Assembly: GCA_016235825.1 (NCBI GenBank)
Contig: JACRIL010000173.1
Span: 1-34,706 of the forward strand
Direction: 5' to 3'
Length of the DNA stretch: 34,706 nt
Source of the DNA: Planctomycetota bacterium
GTDB lineage: Bacteria; Planctomycetota; Phycisphaerae; SM23-33
The notes below the pieces were generated by a model, which saw only the letters and a list, made by a program, of their open reading frames with translations, had not been told where the DNA came from and did not search any database. Below, in pieces: positions 8,753 to 17,344 of this stretch; positions within the stretch are counted from its first letter, which is position 1, and the number at the start of each line of letters is the position of its first letter. The translations under genes and the position numbers were made by a program.

Positions 8753-8857
8753 CATGGGCAGATTGCCCATGAGTATCATGGCCGTCTCGGCCATGAAAAC
8801 AAGTAGGGCGTGCAACCTTGGCATGCGTAGCTTTAGCGAAGCATGCTTGTTGCACGC
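8753..8857. repeat. three tandem hairpin repeats after polA
   Basis: Three inverted repeats lie end to end just after the polA stop: CATGGGCA-GAT-TGCCCATG (8753-8771), TCATGGCCG-TCT-CGGCCATGA (8776-8796), and a larger one with arms GCGTGCAAC (8808-8816) and GTTGCACGC (8849-8857) enclosing two GCATGC sites. The segment from TTGCCCATGAG (8763 onward) has a diverged copy at 21928 onward. They may help terminate polA transcription but have no T-run. The remaining stretch to 8977 is AT-rich with no identified feature. Confidence 0.6.
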
Positions 8858-8977
8858 GGGAAAATATTTTTGTCTTCCTTATATTTTCGCGCATTTATTA
8901 CAAAGAATCACAACACACTGACCTCCGCTGCGCGTAGGTCAGATGGCACCCGGCAACGGTTGCTTGAGAAAACATAA

Positions 8978-10828
8978 ATGTCCTTTAACTGGCTGAACAT
9001 GGTTAATCCGGCGGCGTGGACCGGGCCGATCTTCGGCAAGGAACTGCGCGTCAGCAGCCGGCGCGGCAGGACGTACTGGCTGCGGCTGGCCTACGTCGCG
9101 GGCCTGGCAGCTTTCCTGGGCCTGATGTGGTGGACCGAGATCGACCGCCGTTCTAATTATTACAGTAGATATTCCGCAACCATGTCGGAAATAGGCATGA
9201 TGGTTACGATCCTGCTGGTCTGGTTCCAGTTCATCGCCACGCAGGTTGCGGCCGTCATCCTGATGAGCGCCTCGATCAGCGACGAGATATATCGCCGCAC
9301 GCTGGGTGTGCTGTTTTCCACGCCGATCAGCGGCCTCCAGATCGTCGTGGGCAAGCTGCTGGCCGGGATGTGGCAGATGATGATCCTTATTCTAATAAGC
9401 CTTCCGGTGCTGGCGATACTTCGGGTCTTCGGAGGCGTGCCGTGGGAATTTGTCATCTCAGCGGTGTGCATCAACCTGACGACGCTCCTGTTCACCTCGG
9501 CAGTTACCATGTTCTTCTCGGTATTCTGCCGAAAGGCCCACCTCACAATAATCCTCACCTTGTTTTTCCTTGGAATATTCTATTTTTTGATCACGATGTT
9601 GGTCTATTGGTTGTTGACGGATTATCTGAACATGCCATGGTCAGACAGGACTAAATGGATAGTATCGCTGGCCCATTTTCACCCCTTGGTCGGTTTATAC
9701 GCTGAAACTGCTTTCCTTAAATATCCCCAATTCCGGCTTTTGAATCCTCAATTCATTTGGCAACTGCATTGTCTGGCAATATGCGGAATGAGCCTGATTT
9801 TCGTCGTTCTGAGCGTGTTTTTCGTCCGGCGGGTGGGATTAAGACAGATAGCGGGCGAATCCGGGGCAAGAAGATTCAAGAAGATGTCGTCCGCCGCGGC
9901 TGCCGGGCAGCACTGCCGGCAGTCGTGGATTGAACAGAAACAGGATGAAGAAAGGCTCGGAATGGCCATCGCCGGTTCGCCCATCATCTGGCGGGAGGTC
10001 CGCGCCCCGCTGATAGGGACGACCCGGAAGAAGCTGCTTTTTTACTCGGTCATATTCCTGATCGTCCTGCTGAGCTACGCGATCATCATGATATCAAGTT
10101 ACGTGAAAGAGGGCTCATTCAGCTTTAACAGGCTTTCCCGAAACGACATCCAGGAGATATACATCTATATTTTCCTGGCCTCCGGGACGTTGACAACGGC
10201 CGTGGTGTCGGCATCCAAGCTGACGGGCGAAAAAGAGGCCGGCACCCTTGAATCGCTGCTGACGACGCCGCTTTCCGTCGCCAGGATCATATACGGCAAA
10301 TTCGTCGGCGTGATCCGGGAATGTCTGCCGTTCTGGGCGATAATGTACGCGCACATGTTGTTATTCGCGGCGGTGGGGTGCATTTCCGTCAGCGTGCCGG
10401 TGCTCATGGCTTTTCTGGTCTTCTGGATCACGATATTCATGACGGGCCTGGGCTTCTGGTTCAGTTCCATCTGCCGGCGGACAGCCGGCGCCGTAGCGCT
10501 CAACATCCTGGTTCCGCTGGCATTCTGGCTGATTATGTTATTCGGACTCGCCATGCGTTATGACGACAACCTGATGAGAGATGAGTCATATATAATATTC
10601 ATGCCTCTCCACCCGCTGTTTCAGACGGATGCGATAATAATAGGGCATTGCGGCATCCATTATCGCCTGGTTTACACGCATTCGTTCGCGGGACACAACC
10701 ATTGGCCGTGGGGATGGGAAAGTATTGGCACAACCATCGGAATACTCGGAACCTGCGTCGCGTTTTATTCATTGCTTGGGATCATGTTCCTCGTTTTATC
10801 CGCTCTGCGGCTTCGCCGCTGCAAATAA
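8978..10828 (+). CDS. ABC-2 type transporter permease (duplicated)
   Basis: The protein (616 residues) is an integral membrane protein with many hydrophobic segments. The two halves show the same motif: EIYRRTLGVLFSTPISGLQI followed by VGKLL near residue 101, and EKEAGTLESLLTTPLSVARI followed by YGKFV near residue 416. This E..xTL..L..TP.S...I..GK pattern is typical of ABC-2 family permeases that work with a separate ATPase. The duplication suggests one polypeptide supplies both transmembrane halves. A basic cytoplasmic stretch joins the halves near 300-340. No ATPase gene is adjacent, so its partner must be encoded elsewhere. The ribosome-binding site is weak. Substrate unknown. Confidence 0.82.
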   Translation: MSFNWLNMVNPAAWTGPIFGKELRVSSRRGRTYWLRLAYVAGLAAFLGLMWWTEIDRRSNYYSRYSATMSEIGMMVTILLVWFQFIATQVAAVILMSASISDEIYRRTLGVLFSTPISGLQIVVGKLLAGMWQMMILILISLPVLAILRVFGGVPWEFVISAVCINLTTLLFTSAVTMFFSVFCRKAHLTIILTLFFLGIFYFLITMLVYWLLTDYLNMPWSDRTKWIVSLAHFHPLVGLYAETAFLKYPQFRLLNPQFIWQLHCLAICGMSLIFVVLSVFFVRRVGLRQIAGESGARRFKKMSSAAAAGQHCRQSWIEQKQDEERLGMAIAGSPIIWREVRAPLIGTTRKKLLFYSVIFLIVLLSYAIIMISSYVKEGSFSFNRLSRNDIQEIYIYIFLASGTLTTAVVSASKLTGEKEAGTLESLLTTPLSVARIIYGKFVGVIRECLPFWAIMYAHMLLFAAVGCISVSVPVLMAFLVFWITIFMTGLGFWFSSICRRTAGAVALNILVPLAFWLIMLFGLAMRYDDNLMRDESYIIFMPLHPLFQTDAIIIGHCGIHYRLVYTHSFAGHNHWPWGWESIGTTIGILGTCVAFYSLLGIMFLVLSALRLRRCK

Positions 10829-10864
10829 TCTCACCTGCTGCGTGTCTGCCTTTGAATCAGCAAA

Positions 10865-10929
10865 CACCCCCAAGCTCCGCTTCCGGCTTCGCCCAGGCTA
10901 CGCCGGACAAGTCGCTGCGCTTGGGGGTG
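10865..10929. repeat. nested hairpin repeat
   Basis: The outer arms are CACCCCCAAGC (10865-10875) and GCTTGGGGGTG (10919-10929), an 11 bp perfect stem. Inside lie TCCGGC (10882-10887) and GCCGGA (10902-10907) with the sequence GGCTACGCCGGACAAGTC, which recurs in part at 21915-21927. It sits between the convergent permease and RNase HII-like genes and could act as a terminator in both directions, although no strong T-run follows. Confidence 0.55.
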
Positions 10930-10951
10930 CCACCAATACGTCTTTCTCCGT

Positions 10952-11920
10952 TCACCTGCTGCGGTAGATCATGTCGTGGTGGATTTTCATCTCGGCCAGG
11001 ATGGGCTTGATCTGCTCGAAGAAGCGGTTTCCGTCTGTCCAGTATCCGGCGGTAGGTTGGAGGCCGGCGAATTTTGAGGTCCAGAAATGGTTGAACAGGC
11101 CCATGAACAGTTCGCGGATATACTTGCTGAGCATGCTGGCCAGGGCCACCGGCAGATGGCTGTCCTCGCCGCGAACCATGAAGCTGATATCGGCGGTTTT
11201 GTCGGGGCCGGTTATGCGATAGGCGCTGAGCGTCTCGCTCTCGTCGATGATTTTGAACTTGCAGCCGTCGAATATCCGCTGGAGCGGTTCGAGATATCGC
11301 GTGCGGCCGCCCTGGCGGTCCACGAAAATCCGGATGAGGCCCTGCGGGCTTTGCGACCATATCCGCACGATGAGCCTGGCGGCGGCGTCGAAAAGAACGG
11401 TCGCCTTGTTCCGCGTGGCGGCAATCGCGCGGTTGAACTCCCCGCCGAACATCGGCTCGGCCCGCATCGCGATGAATTTCAGGCCGGCCTTCGACATCGC
11501 CGAAGCCAGCGCGTTTCCCGCAAGGGCCACGTCCGTCGCGCCGGCGCTTTGCGGCAGCGGCGGGTCGCCGTGCGAATACCACGGATAGCCGCCGATCTTA
11601 GCCGGGCATTCGGGGGCCAGCGACTTGAGCAATCCCAGCAGCGAATCGAACTTCTGCCCCGCCGCGGCGAGCATGGCAAGGACGCCCCGCTCCAGAAGCG
11701 AGATCGACCTGTCGGTACGCGAGGAAAAAAGTTTTTTGCTGTCGCAGATGGCGACCTTGTCGGCCTTTTTCGAGGCCTTTTTGACGACGGCCCCCGCCAG
11801 CATCTTCCATAGACTCTCATCCAGCCGCTCGTCGGGCACCTCGAAGGCCGTGCTGGACACAACCAGCGGCCCGAGAACCGGACCCAGGCCCGCCTCATCT
11901 ATGCCGGCTATTATCGCCAA
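10952..11920 (-). CDS. divergent RNase HII-like nuclease
   Basis: From the TTG start at 11918-11920 the product is 322 residues. That start is preferred because AAAGGA lies seven bases upstream and translation then begins at LAIIAGIDEAG, the usual N-terminal strand of RNase HII; an ATG at 11995 would add 25 residues with no ribosome-binding site. Landmarks of RNase HII are GIDEAGLGPVLGPLVVS (catalytic Asp8 and Glu9), ICDSKKLF, VDRQGGRTRY and GEDSHLPVALASMLSKYIRE, where ASMLSKYIRE corresponds to the AAASILAKVxRD motif. The usual GRG (HII) or GKG (HIII) junction-sensing triplet is GLG here, and there is an extra segment near 100-190. It probably cuts RNA-DNA hybrids but specificity may differ. 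It is divergent from the phosphatase gene. Confidence 0.65.
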   Translation of the reverse strand: MAIIAGIDEAGLGPVLGPLVVSSTAFEVPDERLDESLWKMLAGAVVKKASKKADKVAICDSKKLFSSRTDRSISLLERGVLAMLAAAGQKFDSLLGLLKSLAPECPAKIGGYPWYSHGDPPLPQSAGATDVALAGNALASAMSKAGLKFIAMRAEPMFGGEFNRAIAATRNKATVLFDAAARLIVRIWSQSPQGLIRIFVDRQGGRTRYLEPLQRIFDGCKFKIIDESETLSAYRITGPDKTADISFMVRGEDSHLPVALASMLSKYIRELFMGLFNHFWTSKFAGLQPTAGYWTDGNRFFEQIKPILAEMKIHHDMIYRSR

Positions 11921-12075
11921 TCGCTGTTCCTTTGAACATGCCAAGAAGAGGTAAATTAACCCGATTGCGCCAATTCTACCTTCGTTTTTTTTCAAATGCC
12001 ATCCGATGTCTTCCGATTGCCGGACGAATGATGTATCATTTCGTCCGGGCGCAAACGGCCCGCCGCGGAAAAGGC

Positions 12076-13638
12076 ATGAAAATCACGTTCAAGATAAAAC
12101 TGTTCGCGACGTTCGTGGCATTCGCAATCGTCCTTCTGGCCGGGACGATAGGATACGTCTGGATCGCCATCGGCGACCTGCCGTGCGAAGAGGCGAAAAT
12201 GATCCTGCTGGCCAGCGCGTCAAGCGCGGCCCTTGCAATCGATCCGGAAGACATCGAGGCCATACGACAGTCGCCGGATCCGGCATCCTGCCGGCAGTAC
12301 AAAAAACTGGTCGAACTGTTCAGGAAGATCGACCAGGCCCCGCCGCATTTCGGGTTGGACGACCGGCGGGTCGAGGTCAACGGGATCGAGAAGGAAATCT
12401 ACATACTCGCTGCGACCGACAGGCCCGACGTGGGCAGATGGCTGGTTACCATGACATCGCGTGAGATCGGCAAAGATTACGACATGAAGCGGTTTCCGGC
12501 CATGATGAAGGGTTGGACGGAAGTAACCGCCGACGACCAGGTCCAGCAGGACGAGTTCGGCAGGTCGCTTTCGGCCTACGCGCCTATCAGGGACAAGACG
12601 GGCAAAACGGTCGCCATGCTCGGCATCGACGCGTACGGCGAATTCATCGATGTGGCGGACAGGGAGATCATGCGGGCCGCGGTTACTCTGTTCATCGCGG
12701 CGCTGCTGCTGTCCATCCTGCCAAGCCTGTACTTTTCGGTCAAGCTCAACCGGCCGATAGCGCTGCTTCACCAGGCGATGGAGAAGGTGGCCGGCGGCGA
12801 CCTGTCGGCCAGGATCGAAAAACCGCCCAGGACCGGCGACGAGTTCGACAGGCTGATCGCCCATTTCAACAACATGCTGTCGGGGCTGGCCGAAAGGCAG
12901 GAACTCATCCGCTCGATGGAACTGGCAAGGGACATCCAGCAGAACCTGCTGCCCAAGGAGGCGCCAGCCTTCGGCGGCTTCGACATCTTCGGGGCCGTGC
13001 ATTACTGCGACAGGACCGGCGGCGATTACATCGACTTCATAAAGATCGGCGACAGTCCCGCCAGGCTGGGCATCGCAATCGGCGACGTTACCGGGCACGG
13101 CATCTCCGCGGCGCTGCTGATGGCCTTCACGAGGGCCTTGCTGCACAGCCTTGCCGGGCGGCACGCCGGGCAGGCAGGCCGGCTCTTTGACGAGATGAAC
13201 GCGCACCTGGCCCGCGACTGCGGAAACGAACGGTTCGTAACCCTGTTTTACGGCATGCTGGAGGAAGGCGGCTCGCTGGAATGGGTGTCGGCGGGGCACG
13301 AGGCGGGCGTGCTTGTGCGGGCCGGCGGGGCCGTCGAGGAGATGCCCTGCACCAATCTGCCGCTGGGCGTCATTGAGGACGCGAAGTATGAACCCGGCGG
13401 GCCCGTCAGGCTCAACGCCGGCGACATACTCGTGATAGGGACCGACGGCATTCGCGAGGCGTTCAACGAGGCCGGCGGGCAATTCGGTCAGGATCGACTG
13501 GCCGAAACAATCGCCATTTCTGCCCGGCTGCCGGCGGCGGACATTCACCGGGCCGTCATCGAGGCGGTCGAAAAGTTCCGCGGGCCGGTCAAACAGGCTG
13601 ATGACATCGCGTTAATAGTTATCAAGCGTCTTATGTAG
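12076..13638 (+). CDS. membrane sensor HAMP-SpoIIE (PP2C) phosphatase
   Basis: This 520-residue protein has a transmembrane helix at about 8-32, an extracytoplasmic sensor region, a second helix at about 198-220, a HAMP linker (LNRPIALLHQAMEKVAGGDL) and a C-terminal PP2C/SpoIIE domain. The phosphatase motifs are ELARDIQQNLLPKE, DRTGGDYIDF, IAIGDVTGHGISAALLM and LVIGTDGIREA, carrying the metal-binding aspartates. Such proteins dephosphorylate anti-anti-sigma factors in partner-switching circuits, linking an outside signal to sigma-factor activity. The chosen ATG begins MKITFKIKLF just before the first helix. An upstream in-frame ATG at 11932 would overlap the divergent gene's start region. No anti-sigma or STAS gene is in the window. 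Confidence 0.9.
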   Translation: MKITFKIKLFATFVAFAIVLLAGTIGYVWIAIGDLPCEEAKMILLASASSAALAIDPEDIEAIRQSPDPASCRQYKKLVELFRKIDQAPPHFGLDDRRVEVNGIEKEIYILAATDRPDVGRWLVTMTSREIGKDYDMKRFPAMMKGWTEVTADDQVQQDEFGRSLSAYAPIRDKTGKTVAMLGIDAYGEFIDVADREIMRAAVTLFIAALLLSILPSLYFSVKLNRPIALLHQAMEKVAGGDLSARIEKPPRTGDEFDRLIAHFNNMLSGLAERQELIRSMELARDIQQNLLPKEAPAFGGFDIFGAVHYCDRTGGDYIDFIKIGDSPARLGIAIGDVTGHGISAALLMAFTRALLHSLAGRHAGQAGRLFDEMNAHLARDCGNERFVTLFYGMLEEGGSLEWVSAGHEAGVLVRAGGAVEEMPCTNLPLGVIEDAKYEPGGPVRLNAGDILVIGTDGIREAFNEAGGQFGQDRLAETIAISARLPAADIHRAVIEAVEKFRGPVKQADDIALIVIKRLM

Positions 13639-13732
13639 CAAGCGTCAAACAGCCGCCCCCAAACTTCGCTGCGATGCATCTCCGCTTGAGGACGCCACCG
13701 GGCGTAAAATTAAATCGCCCACATGAATCCAC

Positions 13733-13774
13733 AAAAAAGAACGGGCCTGACCCTTGTTGGCCGGGCCAGGCCCG
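13733..13774 (-). terminator. intrinsic terminator of dnaA
   Basis: On the minus strand a 12 bp stem CGGGCCTGGCCC / GGGTCAGGCCCG (one G-U pair, arms at 13763-13774 and 13742-13753, nine-base loop) is followed by TTCTTTTTT. It lies about 50 bases after the dnaA stop. The adjoining 13639-13730 stretch contains a degenerate hairpin related to the 10865 repeat and no gene. Confidence 0.8.
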
Positions 13775-13823
13775 CGTTTGACCATCCTTGTCAACAACTA
13801 AAAAGCCGGCTTCCATCCGGCCT

Positions 13824-15242
13824 TCAGGCGATCTGTTCGTTGAGCAGTTCGACAACCTTGGCGGCCGGCATGGCCTTGAGGCCGGCGGGGCTCATCCAGT
13901 CCAGCTCGCCGCCGCCGTTGATTATTTCCTGAAGTTTCTGGACCGCCAGCACCACCGACGAGTGGTTCTTGCCCATCGACTTGCCGATCTCCGGGAAGCT
14001 CATCCGCGTGTGCCGCCTGGCCAGGTACATAGCGACCATGCGGGCGACCGAGACCGTGCGGGTCCGCCTCGACGAGTGCATGTCGGCCGGCGTGATGCCG
14101 AAGTAGACCGACGTAACCGCCTCGATGTCGCCCAGCGTGATGGCGCTGTCGGCCCGGGACAGGTATTCTGCCAGGGCCTCGCGGGTGATCTCCAGCGTTA
14201 CTGTCCCGCCGCTGACGGCCGCAAGGGCCGATAGTTTTATCATCGCGCCTTCCAGGTCGCGGACCGAGGCCCGGATGTGCAGCGCGACGTACTCCAGCAC
14301 ATCGTCGCCGACCTGCATGTTCATCCGCCTGGCGAACCGGCGCAGGATCTCCATTCGCGTCGCCTGGTCGGGCTGGTCGATCTTGACGACCATCCCGGCG
14401 ACAAACCGGCTGACGAGCTGCTCGTTGAGGTCGCCGACCAGCCGGGGATGGGCGTCGCTGGCCATCACGATCTGGTTGCCCGCCGACTGGATGGCGTTGA
14501 AGGTGTGAAGGAACTCATCCTGCGTGGCCCGCTTTGCGGCCAGAAAATGCACGTCGTCGATGGCCAGCAGGTCCAGCCCGCGGTAGCGGGGCCGGAATTC
14601 GGAGGCCCGCTTCTGGCGGATCGACGCGATAAACTCGTTAGTGAACTGTTCGCCGGTTACATACCGCCAGGTCAGCGGCCGGCCGTCGCGGCTCATGCGG
14701 CTAAGAGAGTTGCAGATGCCCTGGAGCAGGTGGGTCTTGCCCACGCCGCACGGGCCGTAGACGAACAGCGGGTTGAAATTCGCCTTTCCGCCCGCCAGGG
14801 CCAGCGCCGCCGAATAGGCCATCTTGTTGCTCTGGCCCATGACGAAGTCTTCCAGCCGGTGCCTCAGAACGTTGTTACGGGCCGGCTGGTACTGCCTGCT
14901 GCGGCCCTGGGTGGCCTTGGCGACCATATCGGCCTGGATGTCAAGCTGCCTCTTGTGCAGCCGGTCGCAAAGCGAAGGGTCTATCGCCACCACCACCGAG
15001 TGCGGCGTGCCGGTGGCCGTGTTGGCGGCGTCGGAAATGTCGCCCTGATAGTGCGTCTCGATCCAGTTGGCCACGAAGGGGTTGGGCACCGATATCCTGA
15101 CAAGCCCGTCCTCCAGATTCAGGACCGTCCCGTGCTTGAACCACGCGTTGAACTTCTGCGGGCCGATCTTGTCCTGAAGCATGGTCAGGATCGCGCCTTT
15201 GACATCCGTGTCTGCTCGCTGCCCTTCGGTTGAGATTATCAT
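13824..15242 (-). CDS. dnaA: chromosomal replication initiator DnaA
   Basis: The start at 15242 gives 472 residues and has GAGGA six bases upstream; an ATG two codons earlier (15248) abuts that site. Domain I begins at about residue 15 (ILTMLQDKIGPQKFNAWF). The AAA+ core has Walker A YGPCGVGKTH, Walker B LLAIDDVHFL, the arginine-finger motif LVSRFVAG and sensor II VRDLEGAMIKL. The DNA-binding domain has TVSVARMVAMYLARRHT and ends PEIGKSMGKNHSSVVLAV. The usual GGRDHTTV recognition segment is replaced by GKNHSSV, one residue shorter, so base contacts may differ. It binds DnaA boxes at oriC and probably represses its own promoter: a perfect TTATCCACA lies upstream. No dnaN follows. Confidence 0.93.
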   Translation of the reverse strand: MIISTEGQRADTDVKGAILTMLQDKIGPQKFNAWFKHGTVLNLEDGLVRISVPNPFVANWIETHYQGDISDAANTATGTPHSVVVAIDPSLCDRLHKRQLDIQADMVAKATQGRSRQYQPARNNVLRHRLEDFVMGQSNKMAYSAALALAGGKANFNPLFVYGPCGVGKTHLLQGICNSLSRMSRDGRPLTWRYVTGEQFTNEFIASIRQKRASEFRPRYRGLDLLAIDDVHFLAAKRATQDEFLHTFNAIQSAGNQIVMASDAHPRLVGDLNEQLVSRFVAGMVVKIDQPDQATRMEILRRFARRMNMQVGDDVLEYVALHIRASVRDLEGAMIKLSALAAVSGGTVTLEITREALAEYLSRADSAITLGDIEAVTSVYFGITPADMHSSRRTRTVSVARMVAMYLARRHTRMSFPEIGKSMGKNHSSVVLAVQKLQEIINGGGELDWMSPAGLKAMPAAKVVELLNEQIA

Positions 15243-15455
15243 CTGCATTCCTCGTGCGCCAAGCCTTCGCCGGACGCTCTCCTTTCCGGAACTTCCGCTG
15301 CCGATTCCAGCCGCCGCCTGCTTCGCTGCCGCCGGATCCGACCGGCAGGCCTGACGAACGATTCAGGCAAGCCTGCTCAACTGGAATCATCCTCGAAGCG
15401 AGGCAGAATTTATCGGCCTGCCCCGCCTTAATCAATCACAAACATGAGCGTTTTC

Positions 15456-15531
15456 TTATCCACACGCTCCAAAGCCTTTTTCATGCACCGGTTGTCGTCA
15501 AAAAAAAACTTTCGTCCACATATTTTCAACA
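15456..15531. promoter_or_regulatory. DnaA box cluster upstream of dnaA
   Basis: A perfect DnaA box, TTATCCACA, lies at 15456-15464. Two sites with two mismatches each follow: TCGTCCACA at 15512-15520 and TTTTCAACA at 15523-15531, with an A-rich run between. All are within 290 bases upstream of dnaA, in the gap before the acetyltransferase gene. DnaA autoregulation is the simplest role; one perfect box is too few to call an origin. Confidence 0.55.
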
Positions 15532-15536
15532 AAACG

Positions 15537-16478
15537 TCAAGAAGGCTGTTCATTGCTGAACATGACATAGGCTTTTTTCCGCCCGGTTGGCGTAAACCCC
15601 GCTGTCAAATAGATGTTAAGAGCGTAGGTGTTTCTGGTATCGACGGCCAGCAGCATCCTTTCCCGCCGTCTGAGGCTCGCCTGGGCGATCGCCCTGGCCA
15701 ACAGGATTTTTCCCAGTCGGCGGCCTCGGAACTCCGGCACGACGCCCAGATAGACTACCTCCGCCGACTCACCGACTGCCGAATCGTTCACCAGGACGCA
15801 GCCTGCGGGCCTTGCGGCCCATTCGGCCAGCAGCCAACACTGCGGCGTGAAAAGCCCGCTGGCCTTGTGGCTGGCGAGGATGTCTTCGATCCGCCTTACG
15901 CCCGGCAGGCGCGGGCAATCGAGCGTTCCGCGGTAGGTTTCTTTGATAAGACGGCCGAACTGCTCGTCGTTGTATTGCCCTTGTCCGTGGCACTTCCAGG
16001 CCAGTTCGGCCGGCTCCTGCACGGCTCCCGCCGCGCCGGCCGCGGCCTTGCGGATATCCAGCGACATGTAAATCAGCTCGACCAGAAATTCCAGCCCGGC
16101 CTGCCGGAGCATGTCTTCATCGGCCACGGCCGGCACGTGGATGAGCGACTGGACCATCGCCAGGTCGCCCGTCAGGGCGTCGCTGCAGATGCGGCCGATA
16201 AGCTCGCACGCCGCCTGCCGATCCACTTCGGGCCAGTTCACCGAACTGTGCAGCAGAAACCCCACTCGCCCCTTGCCGACGAAGACCATGGCGACGGCGA
16301 CGCACCGCCCGCGGTCTGTTGCCCGCCAGAATCGGTTCGACTTCTGCTCGCCGGCCTGATATCTCTCCAGCAGATTCTGGGCCTGGATCTCCGCGGCCGG
16401 ATCGTCCTCCCGCCCGGCCAGCATGAAACATGCCGCCTCTATCTCCTGCCCGAACGGTACCGGTTCGATCTGCGCCAT
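15537..16478 (-). CDS. GNAT family N-acetyltransferase
   Basis: The product (313 residues) has a C-terminal GNAT domain: VVYLGVVPEFRGRRLGK contains the acetyl-CoA pyrophosphate-binding R-G-x-x-L-G loop (251-256), followed by the helix ILLARAI and the strand-helix pair AVDTRNTYALNIYLTAGF. The N-terminal half (about 1-150) has the size of a second, degenerate GNAT unit, as in mycothiol-synthase-like tandem enzymes, but has no intact motif. A perfect TATAAT sits eight bases before the ATG, implying a leaderless message. The substrate is unknown. It lies upstream of dnaA on the same strand with a 288 bp gap, so it is probably not in one operon with it. Confidence 0.82.
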   Translation of the reverse strand: MAQIEPVPFGQEIEAACFMLAGREDDPAAEIQAQNLLERYQAGEQKSNRFWRATDRGRCVAVAMVFVGKGRVGFLLHSSVNWPEVDRQAACELIGRICSDALTGDLAMVQSLIHVPAVADEDMLRQAGLEFLVELIYMSLDIRKAAAGAAGAVQEPAELAWKCHGQGQYNDEQFGRLIKETYRGTLDCPRLPGVRRIEDILASHKASGLFTPQCWLLAEWAARPAGCVLVNDSAVGESAEVVYLGVVPEFRGRRLGKILLARAIAQASLRRRERMLLAVDTRNTYALNIYLTAGFTPTGRKKAYVMFSNEQPS

Positions 16479-16486
16479 CGGCGGGA

Positions 16487-16492
16487 ATTATA
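16487..16492 (-). promoter_or_regulatory. -10 element of the GNAT gene (leaderless start)
   Basis: On the minus strand TATAAT is followed by TCCCGCCG and then ATG. Transcription starting about seven bases after the -10 would begin at or next to the start codon. The -35 region is poor (no good TTGACA at 16-18 bp). Confidence 0.5.
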
Positions 16493-16560
16493 ACAACAAT
16501 TTACTCTCAACGGATGAATGAATCCAAAAGACCGGCGGCCGGGCGCACCGAGATTCGTCT

Positions 16561-17199
16561 TTACTTCGCCTCGGCAACTTTGATTTTTACGGGAGCGGCG
16601 GTGATAGTCGCCCGCTGTTCCTCCTTGAGGCCCAGCCCCTCGATTGGCGCGGTGTACGAGGCCGTAAGGGTGTATGTCCCTGCCGCCGTCCAGTATGAGG
16701 CGTTGGCGTCGCCCCTCATGCCGTGAAGCAGTTTGGCTATCGGGATCGTCATCGACTTGCCCGGCTCGATTATCGTGGGCTTGCCCATGCGATACTCCAT
16801 GGTGCGCATCTGGACGTAACCGATCGTTACGGCCCCCGGCCCTTCGAGCGTCAGGTCCAGGCTGCTGGCATCGCTGCCCAGCGGGACGGTAACAGTCTTC
16901 TTGCCCGTGTTGGTCAGCTCGAAGACCATCTCCACTTCCGGCGGGCTGGGCGGCCGCTTGCCGGGCCCGGCCGGGTTCTTGAGTTTTTTTGCGAACTCCT
17001 CGCCCGACTGGTTCGGGTCGAGCTTATACTCGTCCTTCTTGAGTATGAGTTTGGCCTCCAGGGTCAGGCCCGGCGGATCGGTCTTGCCCTTTTCATCCGG
17101 GCTGCTGGCCGGAGACGCCTGCCCCGCCGGGTCGGCAACAAGAAGAATCCCGCAACCCAGGACGGCGGCAGCAACAGTCAGAAAGCATGTCCATTTCAT
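16561..17199 (-). CDS. exported protein of unknown function
   Basis: The protein (212 residues) opens MKWTCFLTVAAAVLGCGILL, a signal peptide that could be a lipoprotein signal (VLGC) or be cleaved after PAGQA. The mature part starts with a charged, proline-rich stretch and then has a beta-rich domain with VFELTNTGKKTVTVPLGSD and AAGTYTLTASYTAP, resembling Ig-like or BsuPI-type folds. A similar phrase about interchangeable terms of the kind 'N-T-G-x-x' occurs in the HEAT proteins at 30480 and 31728 (IRNAGTAAIQLP, IRNDSDRPVRLP), so these may share this domain type. It is probably periplasmic. I do not recognise a named family. Confidence 0.7.
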   Translation of the reverse strand: MKWTCFLTVAAAVLGCGILLVADPAGQASPASSPDEKGKTDPPGLTLEAKLILKKDEYKLDPNQSGEEFAKKLKNPAGPGKRPPSPPEVEMVFELTNTGKKTVTVPLGSDASSLDLTLEGPGAVTIGYVQMRTMEYRMGKPTIIEPGKSMTIPIAKLLHGMRGDANASYWTAAGTYTLTASYTAPIEGLGLKEEQRATITAAPVKIKVAEAK

Positions 17200-17344
17200 T
17201 TTATGCCATCCCTTTCGATTTCTTGCCCCGATTTTCTGATCAGTGGTTTCCCAAACAGGCCCGGCTTAGAGCCTATCCTAAACCATTTTACTTCCATTAT
17301 CGTTTGCAATCCAGCTTATCTTGTAATCCCCCATAACTGCCCCA

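Noticed and set aside
12220..13548. 442-codon open frame antisense to the phosphatase gene
   Set aside because: Mirror of the SpoIIE-phosphatase codons with no protein-like motifs.
15249..15536. Calling this gap the chromosome origin
   Set aside because: Only one perfect DnaA box and two weak ones; dnaN and gidA-type neighbours are absent and skew cannot be judged from the window.
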